Positions 8,068-14,333 of a stretch of 27,268 bases of DNA are shown here, piece after piece. The stretch comes from a virus: the IMG/VR virus record IMGVR_UViG_3300031758_000463, positions 1-27,268 of that record; one strand, 5' to 3'. Under the pieces are notes generated by a model, which did not search any database, had not been told where the DNA came from, and saw only the letters and a list, made by a program, of their open reading frames with translations. A program made the translations under genes and the position numbers. Numbering within the stretch: position 1 is the stretch's first letter; each line of letters starts with the position of its first letter.

Positions 8068-8400
8068 ATGGCAGTAATAGAATATATGCTACACAGAATC
8101 AACGGAAGTTCTCGCGCTGAGATACCAGGATGGGTTGGAGACCGCGGTCACTGGTTTAATTCTGCAGATAACACATTCATCGGATGGATTGACGACGTTC
8201 GCGACTACTACGTTCCAGACACCGTAGTTTCTCTGACGAAAGCAGATCTCGTTACTCGTCAGCTCGCAATGCACGCCAACACTCCGTTCATGACAATGCA
8301 GGATGATCCAAGCGCAGAGCCGGTAGCAATGACCGACGCAGAAGTTACGACTATGACCGAAGCATGGTATGATGATTTTGTTGCTAAGAATAGCGCGTAA
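8068..8400 (+). CDS. Conserved hypothetical phage protein (110 aa)
   Basis: The start ATG 8068 is supported by AGGAGG at 8057-8062 and the late promoter at 8035-8042. This is the strongest ribosome site among the window's small genes, so the product is probably abundant. The protein is soluble and acidic with no membrane segment. It has Trp/Tyr-containing motifs (GWVGDRGHWFNSADNTFIGWIDDVRDYY, about 21-48, partly aromatic) and a segment FMTMQDDPSAEPVAMTDAE near the C-terminus. I do not recognise a fold. Its position before the 42-aa gene and two propeller genes suggests a virion or assembly role, but that is inference. Confidence 0.7.
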   Translation: MAVIEYMLHRINGSSRAEIPGWVGDRGHWFNSADNTFIGWIDDVRDYYVPDTVVSLTKADLVTRQLAMHANTPFMTMQDDPSAEPVAMTDAEVTTMTEAWYDDFVAKNSA

Positions 8401-8405
8401 TAATC

Positions 8406-8534
8406 ATGGAATTAATTTTAGCGAAAAAGATCGAAGAACTCGAGTTTAACGAACTTCTTGAAGTACTTAGAAAGTTTCAGACGGAAGATCGTGACGCATT
8501 TCAATTGTTACAGGAATTGGTAGAAGATATCTGA
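8406..8534 (+). CDS. Small acidic helical protein (42 aa), coupled to the next gene
   Basis: A 43-codon frame, ATG 8406 to TGA 8532-8534, fills the gap between two genes exactly. Its stop overlaps the start of the propeller gene as TGATG, typical of translational coupling. The predicted peptide begins MELILAKKIEELEFNELLEV and is rich in Glu and Leu with heptad-like spacing, so it should form amphipathic helices. There is no strong Shine-Dalgarno; it starts five bases after the upstream stop codon. It could be a small chaperone or assembly factor for the propeller protein, but no homology is recognised. Confidence 0.6.
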   Translation: MELILAKKIEELEFNELLEVLRKFQTEDRDAFQLLQELVEDI

Positions 8535-9511
8535 TGGCACAGATTCAGTTCAACGCGGATGGAACGATAAACTTTGGTGACTACACACTCACGTTTACGA
8601 ACGATGGGTTTGAATTCGACGGTGCTATCTTGGCTACTGAGCATGTAGAAGCTTATAGTTTTCAAGGAAGTGTGAGCGGATATACTTCTGGCGGGTTTTC
8701 TATGAACACGATTGATAAATTTCCTTTTTCTGCAAGTGCTAACGCGACGGATGTTGGCGATCTTACACAAGCAAGATATAAAACAGCGGGTCAATCGAGT
8801 TCTGAATCTGGCTACACATCTGGAGGAAATTACACCGTTAATATAATTGATAAATTTCCGTTTGCTGTTGATGCTAATGCTACGGACGTTGGCGATTTAA
8901 CTCAAGGGCGGCATATGGTGGCAGGGCAGTCAAATGCTGAGTCTGGTTATACTTCGGGGGGGAGTATATCAAATCCATCATATATCAATGTCATTGACAA
9001 GTTTCCCTTTTCGGCAAGCGCGAATGCAACCGATGTCGGCGATTTGACGCAAGCAAGGCGCGAGAGCGCAGGCCAAAGCTCTACTGTATCAGGTTATACT
9101 TCTGGCGGATTTGTCCCACCAGCAATTGATACAATTGACAAGTTTCCCTTTGCGACTAATGCTAACGCAACTGACGTAGGCAATCTTACGCGTGGAAGAT
9201 ATAGAACTTCAGGACAATCAAGCGCAGATTCTGGTTATACTTCAGGCGGAAGCCCACCGCTATTTGACACAATTGATAAATTTTCGTTTGCGTCTGACGC
9301 AAACGCAACAAACGTAGGACTATTATTTTCAGGAAGTAGAAATGGTGCGGGTCAGTCGAGTATGGAGTCTGGCTACGTTTCTGGCGGGGCAAATCCGGGA
9401 GGTAGTTATAGCGATGTTATACAAAAGTTTTCATTTGCATCTGATGGAAATGCAACGGATGTCAGCAACTTGACACAAGCGCGGTTGCAGGCAGCAGGTC
9501 AACAGGTGTAA
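8534..9511 (+). CDS. Kelch-like six-repeat propeller protein, paralog 4
   Basis: 325 residues. The start ATG 8534 overlaps the stop of the 42-aa gene. N-terminal residues 1-45 (MAQIQFNADGTINFGDYTLT) resemble the N-terminus of the paralog at 2045 and lead into FQGSVSGY. Six repeats follow. Repeats 1-4 are canonical; repeat 5 has diverged (ATNVGLLFSGSRNG in place of ATDVGDLTQAR) and repeat 6 has VIQKFSF and DVSNL. It ends GQQV. A 36-bp stretch (9041-9076) is identical to 2282-2317 in paralog 3. Predicted virion propeller or adhesin; it forms a two-gene group with the next paralog. Confidence 0.82.
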   Translation: MAQIQFNADGTINFGDYTLTFTNDGFEFDGAILATEHVEAYSFQGSVSGYTSGGFSMNTIDKFPFSASANATDVGDLTQARYKTAGQSSSESGYTSGGNYTVNIIDKFPFAVDANATDVGDLTQGRHMVAGQSNAESGYTSGGSISNPSYINVIDKFPFSASANATDVGDLTQARRESAGQSSTVSGYTSGGFVPPAIDTIDKFPFATNANATDVGNLTRGRYRTSGQSSADSGYTSGGSPPLFDTIDKFSFASDANATNVGLLFSGSRNGAGQSSMESGYVSGGANPGGSYSDVIQKFSFASDGNATDVSNLTQARLQAAGQQV

Positions 9512-9513
9512 AC

Positions 9514-10419
9514 ATGGCAATACGTATAACAAAAGATAAACTTGAAAGTATTGACATTACAGACACGTTTCAAGGTGAAGTAAGCGGTTATACTTCAGGG
9601 GGAGCAGACCCCGGCAACGTTAATACAATTGATAAATTTTCTTTTTCCGCTGATGCTAATGCAACTGACGTAGGAGATCTCACGCAAGCTCGCCGAGGCC
9701 CCGGCGGCCAATCAAGTACCATATCTGGTTATACTTCTGGTGGTTATACACCGTCTCGCGTAAACACTATTGATAAATTTCCATTCGCAGCAGACGCAAA
9801 TGCCACTGACGTCGGTGATCTTACACAAGCAAGAGATAGAGTGGTAGGTCAATCAAGTACCATATCAGGTTACTCTTCAGGGGGAACAAACCCCGCCGCT
9901 GTTAATACAATTGACAAATTTCCATTTGCATCTAATGCAAACGCCACTGACGTAGGCGATTTAACTCAAGCTAGGTCTAGAGCAGCAGGACAGTCAAGCG
10001 ACGTATCAGGTTATACATCTGGAGATGGCGCAGCGCCGCTATATAACGTAATTGATAAATTTCCCTTTGCTTCAAATGCAAATGCTACTGACGTAGGAGA
10101 TCTCACACAAGGAAGATTTAATGGTATTGCAGGCCAATCAAGTACCATATCAGGTTACGCTTCAGGGGGAGGAAACCCCACCAACGTTAATACAATTGAT
10201 AAATTTTCTTTTTCCGCTGATGCAAATGCCACTGACGTCGGTGATTTAACTCAAGCAAGAAGTTTTGTAGCAGGTCAATCAAGTACATCATCAGGTTATG
10301 CGTCTGGAGGAGGAACCTCAAACGTAATAGACAAGTTTCCATTTGCATCTAATGCAAACGCAACAGACGTCGGAGATCTTACACAAGCAAGAACTGGATC
10401 GGCGGGTCAACAGGTGTAA
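9514..10419 (+). CDS. Kelch-like six-repeat propeller protein, paralog 5
   Basis: 301 residues, the shortest complete paralog. It starts at ATG 9514, two bases after the previous stop; the upstream gene's terminal CAGGTG acts as the ribosome binding site. The N-terminal segment is only about 19 residues (MAIRITKDKLESIDITDTFQ) before GEVSGY, so the docking segment seen in paralogs 3 and 4 is missing or reduced. The six repeats are very regular. Repeats 1 and 5 share a 42-bp exact DNA match (9615-9656 and 10182-10223). Repeat 6 is identical over 121 bp to repeat 5 of the paralog ending at 3010. The regularity and DNA identity suggest recent expansion or conversion. Confidence 0.82.
   Translation: MAIRITKDKLESIDITDTFQGEVSGYTSGGADPGNVNTIDKFSFSADANATDVGDLTQARRGPGGQSSTISGYTSGGYTPSRVNTIDKFPFAADANATDVGDLTQARDRVVGQSSTISGYSSGGTNPAAVNTIDKFPFASNANATDVGDLTQARSRAAGQSSDVSGYTSGDGAAPLYNVIDKFPFASNANATDVGDLTQGRFNGIAGQSSTISGYASGGGNPTNVNTIDKFSFSADANATDVGDLTQARSFVAGQSSTSSGYASGGGTSNVIDKFPFASNANATDVGDLTQARTGSAGQQV
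10290..10410 (+). repeat. 121-bp perfect repeat shared by two propeller paralogs (copy 2)
   Basis: Identical to 2746-2866. It covers repeat 6 of paralog 5, including its synonymous positions, and stops where the terminal GQQV codons begin. Confidence 0.9.
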
Positions 10420-10426
10420 AACACCT
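10412..10426 (+). terminator. Short stem-loop at the end of paralog 5 (weak terminator candidate)
   Basis: AGGTGT (10412-10417) pairs with ACACCT (10421-10426) around an AAA loop. The stem includes the last codons, and the stop TAA lies across the loop. A pyrimidine-rich CTTTCTTTTA tract follows at 10431-10440. The stem is only six pairs, so this is tentative. Confidence 0.3.
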
Positions 10427-10489
10427 ACTACTTTCTTTTATGACAGCACGAGAGTACTCAAACGATTACCAAGGAAGAGTACTCCGCAT

Positions 10490-10497
10490 TATAAATA
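10490..10497 (+). promoter_or_regulatory. T4-type late promoter (TATAAATA)
   Basis: Exact TATAAATA in the 113-base gap before the RmlB-like gene, 36 bases before ATG 10533. Two GAGTACTC palindromes lie just upstream. Confidence 0.8.
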
Positions 10498-10532
10498 AAT
10501 GTACTGAAACACTTTTATTATGAGGTTAAATT

Positions 10533-11558
10533 ATGAAAAGAATTTTGATTACCGGTGGTGCTGGGTTTATCGCACATCATCTTGTCAATAAGGTGCTGAA
10601 AGAGACTGATTGGGAGGTCGTGACTCTCGATAGATTGGACTACAGCGGAAACCTTAACCGCCTCCACGACTCACTACAGGAGTTCGACGCAGAGACTCGT
10701 AAGAGAGTAAAGGTAGTCTTTCACGACCTAAAGGCGGACATGAATCCGCTCGTTCGAGCCGAAGTAGGGCGCGTGGACTACATTGCCCATCTTGCTGCTG
10801 GATCTCACGTGGATCGTTCGATAGATTATCCTATGGAATTTGTCCTTGACAATGTTGTAGGAACCTGCAATATTCTCGAATTCGCAAGGTCACAGAAGGA
10901 TCATCTTGCTCGCTTTATCTACTTTAGTACGGATGAGGTCTTTGGACCAGCACCCGATGGTATTAAGTATAAAGAGAACGATCGTTACAACTCAACGAAT
11001 CCTTACAGTGCGTCAAAAGCCGGTGGTGAAGAACTCGCTGTAGCCTACGAGAACACATACGGTCTTCCTATCTATATCACACATACGATGAACGTGTTTG
11101 GCCAGAGACAGCATCCTGAGAAGTACATTCCCATGTGTATTAAGAGAGCGAGGGATGGAGAAAGGATCACCATTCACAGCGATAGAACAAAGACGATCGC
11201 CGGATCTCGTCACTATATACACGCAGAGGACGTAGCAGACGCAGTTCTATTCCTACTCAATAACGAGTTTGATCTAAAGAGCGAGTGGGGTGGAGCTAAG
11301 TGCCCAAAGTTCAATATCGTTGGAGCAGAAGAGATCGACAACTACGAGCTCGCAAAGATCATCGCTGATGCGCAGGGTAAGGAATTGGTCTACGAGTTTG
11401 TTGATTTTCACTCGAGCCGACCAGGACACGATCTTCGTTATGCGTTGGATGGAAATAAGATGAAGGAACTTGGTTGGGAACCATCAAAGTCCGTTCGTGA
11501 AAGAATTGCAGAAGTTGTAAACTGGACTCTCGAGAACGATAGATGGCTCGTGTCTTAA
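10533..11558 (+). CDS. NAD-dependent dTDP-glucose 4,6-dehydratase-like (RmlB family)
   Basis: 341 residues, with its own late promoter at 10490-10497 and GAGGT at 10522-10526. The extended SDR fold is clear: GGAGFIA (8-14) for NAD binding, LAAGSHVDRS (88-97), STDEVFG (132-138) with the T-D-E triad characteristic of 4,6-dehydratases, and Y158-x-x-x-K162. RPGHDLRYALD (296-306) is a hallmark of RmlB. It would convert a nucleotide-activated glucose to the 4-keto-6-deoxy sugar, the entry point to deoxy- and amino-sugars. No RmlA, RmlC or RmlD gene is in this window, so it may feed host pathways or genes elsewhere in the phage. Family assignment is confident; the exact nucleotide sugar is not. Confidence 0.88.
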   Translation: MKRILITGGAGFIAHHLVNKVLKETDWEVVTLDRLDYSGNLNRLHDSLQEFDAETRKRVKVVFHDLKADMNPLVRAEVGRVDYIAHLAAGSHVDRSIDYPMEFVLDNVVGTCNILEFARSQKDHLARFIYFSTDEVFGPAPDGIKYKENDRYNSTNPYSASKAGGEELAVAYENTYGLPIYITHTMNVFGQRQHPEKYIPMCIKRARDGERITIHSDRTKTIAGSRHYIHAEDVADAVLFLLNNEFDLKSEWGGAKCPKFNIVGAEEIDNYELAKIIADAQGKELVYEFVDFHSSRPGHDLRYALDGNKMKELGWEPSKSVRERIAEVVNWTLENDRWLVS

Positions 11559-11608
11559 CGCATTAAAATATTACCGACTCTATATGAAAGTTGAGGACTT
11601 ATTTTTTT

Positions 11609-11616
11609 TATAAATA
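11609..11616 (+). promoter_or_regulatory. T4-type late promoter (TATAAATA)
   Basis: Exact TATAAATA directly after a run of T (11602-11609), 30 bases before ATG 11646 of the tail-fibre module. Confidence 0.8.
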
Positions 11617-11645
11617 AGGTAAACAACAGTTAGAGCTCGGTTAGT

Positions 11646-11987
11646 ATGCCTACGCAAGCAAACTTATATGTAGATCATGGAACAGATTTTGGAATAAATC
11701 TAGAATTAACTGCTGAAGTTAATCAAGGTGATGTGTTTGTTATAAACGACAAATCTTTCTTCTGCAATATCAGAAAGCATTATTCTACGAGTATCGTGGC
11801 AAATGCTGAGATAACGATACTCGAATCTGCAACGAACTCTATAGAATTCTTTTTATCCGGCGAGTCGACTAGCAACCTGGATACTGGAAATTATGTTTAT
11901 GATGTTATGATGGTAAGTCCATCTGGTGCAAGAACAAAAATTCTTGAAGGTCTATTAAAGATAGTTCCAACGGTAACAGAAACATGA
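11646..11987 (+). CDS. Phage structural protein, beta-sandwich-like (113 aa)
   Basis: Starts at ATG 11646, 30 bases after the end of a late-promoter box. The sequence is beta-rich with alternating hydrophobics (LYVDHGTDFGINLEL; TNSIEFFLSG; TGNYVYDVMMVSPSGARTKILEG). The pattern of a limiting strand followed by GNYVYDV and then a Leu-Glu-Gly strand resembles N-terminal domains of baseplate or fibre proteins of BppU type; I cannot confirm this without a profile search. It overlaps the next gene by ATGA and leads a tail-fibre module. Likely a virion component. Confidence 0.6.
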   Translation: MPTQANLYVDHGTDFGINLELTAEVNQGDVFVINDKSFFCNIRKHYSTSIVANAEITILESATNSIEFFLSGESTSNLDTGNYVYDVMMVSPSGARTKILEGLLKIVPTVTET

Positions 11988-12196
11988 TCACGAACAGAGA
12001 AGACATAAAGATTTTTGTAAACCAAAAGACAGGTATTGTTACTAGGTCTATATTTGATCTCGCGGACGTGAATTTAATAGGCATAGCAAACAATGAAGTA
12101 TTAGTTTACGATGGTGCTTCAGGAAAAATAGTTCCTTCGGATATATCCACAATTCTGTCTGTCGGTTTAGAACAAGTTGATGGCGGTGTATTTTAA
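11984..12196 (+). CDS. Small tail-fibre-associated protein (70 aa)
   Basis: The start ATG overlaps the previous stop (ATGA at 11984-11987). It contains the motif DLADV-(8)-NEVLVYDGASGKIVPSD (about 26-53), a pattern often seen in phage tail-fibre proteins just before a repetitive shaft (sequence similar to 'LSDV..G.VLVYD...G.W.P'). Here it forms a free-standing short protein. It is probably a fibre or baseplate component, or an attachment piece of a split fibre. Confidence 0.55.
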   Translation: MITNREDIKIFVNQKTGIVTRSIFDLADVNLIGIANNEVLVYDGASGKIVPSDISTILSVGLEQVDGGVF

Positions 12197-12198
12197 TT

Positions 12199-12206
12199 TA
12201 TAAATA
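12199..12206 (+). promoter_or_regulatory. T4-type late promoter (TATAAATA)
   Basis: Exact TATAAATA, three bases after the upstream stop and 35 bases before the GTG start at 12241. Confidence 0.8.
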
Positions 12207-12240
12207 TCAGAGTATTTAAAAACTTCGAGGTATAAGAACA

Positions 12241-13863
12241 GTGGCTACAATAAAGCACAAAAGATCTAGTGAACCAGGTAGAGTTCCTACGCTAAATCAA
12301 CTCGAGTTTGGTGAACTTGCGATCAATACCTATGACGGTAATATCTACACCAAGATAGAGCGCGAAGGTGTAGCTGAAATAGTAAAGTACACCTCGACAA
12401 ATCCAGTCGAAAACGTGTACTATGTTCAAAAGAACGGAAGCGACGCGAATAATGTAACTGGTACGACTTGGGATGACGCATTTCTTACGGTAGAAAGAGC
12501 TATTGAAGCTGCTAACGAAAGAGACGGAGCTTTAACTCTCATTGACGTTGGTCCAGGCGAGTACATAACTCAAGGTCATATCGACGTTCCTGATAACTGC
12601 TTACTACGCACCGTTCACAGGGCTGCTATTTTTAAGCCAGCATCAGGATACGAAGAAAGAAACGTTCTCAGATTAGGATCTGGTTGTTTCATTGAAGGAT
12701 TCGTCTTTGAAGGTTGGAGACTCAACAGCCTCGACAACCCAACTGAAGGATTTGCAGTATCATTTAGACCAGGTGCGGTCATTCGTAGAGCTCCATACGT
12801 CCATAAGTGCGTGGTTAGAACCACACCTTTCTGGGATACTGTAGCACCACCGTTGGATAGAGATAACGCTAACCCGCTCGTTGGAAGAGGAGCTGGAGTT
12901 ATCCTAGCTGACGGTTCGGTTTGTTCTCAGTACAGCATATATCCAAACATCATGGCATGGGGTGCAACACCAGTTTCTCACAACGGTATTGGATACTGTG
13001 CTAAAAATGGCGCGCTAATTAACGCGGTAAACGCGATTAGTCTCTGGGCTCATAAACATTTTCTCGCTCTTGCTGGCGGACAGATCATTCTGTCTGCGTG
13101 CTCCACGCAGTTTGGTGATTATACGATGGTCGCAAGCGGAACTAGAAATATTGTAGTTCCAACTGAAGTAGCTGATGGAACTCTATCGATACAGACCGCT
13201 GCGTATCAAGCTATCGACGCTTCGGCTAATACTATCATTGATGCGATGTGGACAGATCTACAGTCAAACGGGTACACTACTGGGTGGAACGCAGAAGATG
13301 AAGTATTTACAAGAAGAGACGCGAGAAACGTTCTTCAATCTGTAGAGTGGGTTCTACAAACAGCAAACGAAAAGCCTATGCTCGACTTTGCTAAAGGATT
13401 ATTTACAACAACTGGAACGAAAGCATATTCTATCGATAAAGAACCAGCATTCATACGTTCGTTTCAGTTCATGAGAGATGCAATCATCGCACTTCCTAAT
13501 GTGAATTCTACTGCGGATGGTATTGTTTCAGCATTGTTCGCAGCATTAATTAATACGATTCAAAATACCGTTACAATCGCAGAACCTTCTACGATTACTG
13601 CGATAGGTCATACGTGGTCTGCTCTTATGTCCGGTGTTGCTTTGACTAAGATACCACCAGCAAGAAACGCAACTACGATAGAAGAAAGCATATTAGAATT
13701 AAATAACGGTCAAGTTATTGCATCGGGGCAAGACGACCAGGGTTCAGCATTGTTCGTTGGAGGAATGAGAATCGACGCAGACACTGGAGAGCTATCGGGC
13801 CCGCCATTCGATCAAGCAGTAAATAGAATTGCCACAAGAGCAGCAATCGCAAGGAGTTTTTAA
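12241..13863 (+). CDS. Tail fibre / adhesin-like structural protein (540 aa)
   Basis: The start is GTG 12241 with GAGGT at 12227-12231, nine bases upstream, and a late promoter at 12199-12206. The N-terminus (IKHKRSSEPGRVPTLNQLEFGELAINTYDGNIY) is the typical short virion-docking domain of phage fibres and major-tropism-determinant-like proteins. Residues about 60-330 look like a right-handed beta-helix: YYVQKNGSDANNVTGTTWDDAF, then short Gly-containing strands, GSGCFIEGFVFEGW and NGIGYCAKNG. Residues about 330-480 look helical. The C-terminus (GMRIDADTGELSGPPFDQAVNRI) resembles the ends of marine T4-like fibre proteins. Likely a tail or baseplate structural protein that contacts the host surface. 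Confidence 0.72.
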   Translation: MATIKHKRSSEPGRVPTLNQLEFGELAINTYDGNIYTKIEREGVAEIVKYTSTNPVENVYYVQKNGSDANNVTGTTWDDAFLTVERAIEAANERDGALTLIDVGPGEYITQGHIDVPDNCLLRTVHRAAIFKPASGYEERNVLRLGSGCFIEGFVFEGWRLNSLDNPTEGFAVSFRPGAVIRRAPYVHKCVVRTTPFWDTVAPPLDRDNANPLVGRGAGVILADGSVCSQYSIYPNIMAWGATPVSHNGIGYCAKNGALINAVNAISLWAHKHFLALAGGQIILSACSTQFGDYTMVASGTRNIVVPTEVADGTLSIQTAAYQAIDASANTIIDAMWTDLQSNGYTTGWNAEDEVFTRRDARNVLQSVEWVLQTANEKPMLDFAKGLFTTTGTKAYSIDKEPAFIRSFQFMRDAIIALPNVNSTADGIVSALFAALINTIQNTVTIAEPSTITAIGHTWSALMSGVALTKIPPARNATTIEESILELNNGQVIASGQDDQGSALFVGGMRIDADTGELSGPPFDQAVNRIATRAAIARSF

Positions 13864-13866
13864 ATA

Positions 13867-14331
13867 ATGGCACGCATTACATGTAGAACACCGTCTACAG
13901 GAAAACCATTAAGAATTATTCAGAGTAACGTATCAAATACGTATATAACGATAGCCGAAGCACCCGACTTTTCAGTTCCAGACGCTTCGAGTAAGTTTCC
14001 TGACCGCGACCCAACGAATGCAACACGAGCAATACGCCCAGGAGAAATATTTTTCTTAACGCCAATGGCCGCAAAAAATAAAGACACCGAGGACAGATGG
14101 ATCGAAACCATTCTTGTCACCGAGGATGACGAAACAATAGAAGTTGCAACGGTTACGGTTCCAGCTGGTGATACCGCTCTTATTCCACTACAAGGTAGAA
14201 GCCTACTTAAAAGGACGGCAAACAACTCATCTGGTGATACACTGCAGATAAGAGCAGAGATCTCAGGCGTATTCGATATATGGATATCTGCAGAAGAAAA
14301 ACTATCAAACGAACACGTTGGGGTTGAATAA
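13867..14331 (+). CDS. Virion-associated hypothetical protein (154 aa)
   Basis: ATG 13867 with AAGGAG at 13851-13856, inside the end of the upstream gene. The protein is beta-rich without membrane segments; its notable part is RAIRPGEIFFLTPMAAKNKDTEDRWIETILV, followed by VTVPAGDTALIPLQGRSLLK (about 97-116). The gene sits between two fibre genes, separated by three and two bases, so it is probably a fibre or baseplate component. I do not recognise a named family. Confidence 0.6.
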   Translation: MARITCRTPSTGKPLRIIQSNVSNTYITIAEAPDFSVPDASSKFPDRDPTNATRAIRPGEIFFLTPMAAKNKDTEDRWIETILVTEDDETIEVATVTVPAGDTALIPLQGRSLLKRTANNSSGDTLQIRAEISGVFDIWISAEEKLSNEHVGVE

Positions 14332-14333
14332 AA

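Noticed and set aside
3-10419. Regular repeats read as a CRISPR array or satellite
   Set aside because: The repeats are coding, in phase at 43-53 codons, with mostly synonymous differences; there are no short spacers.
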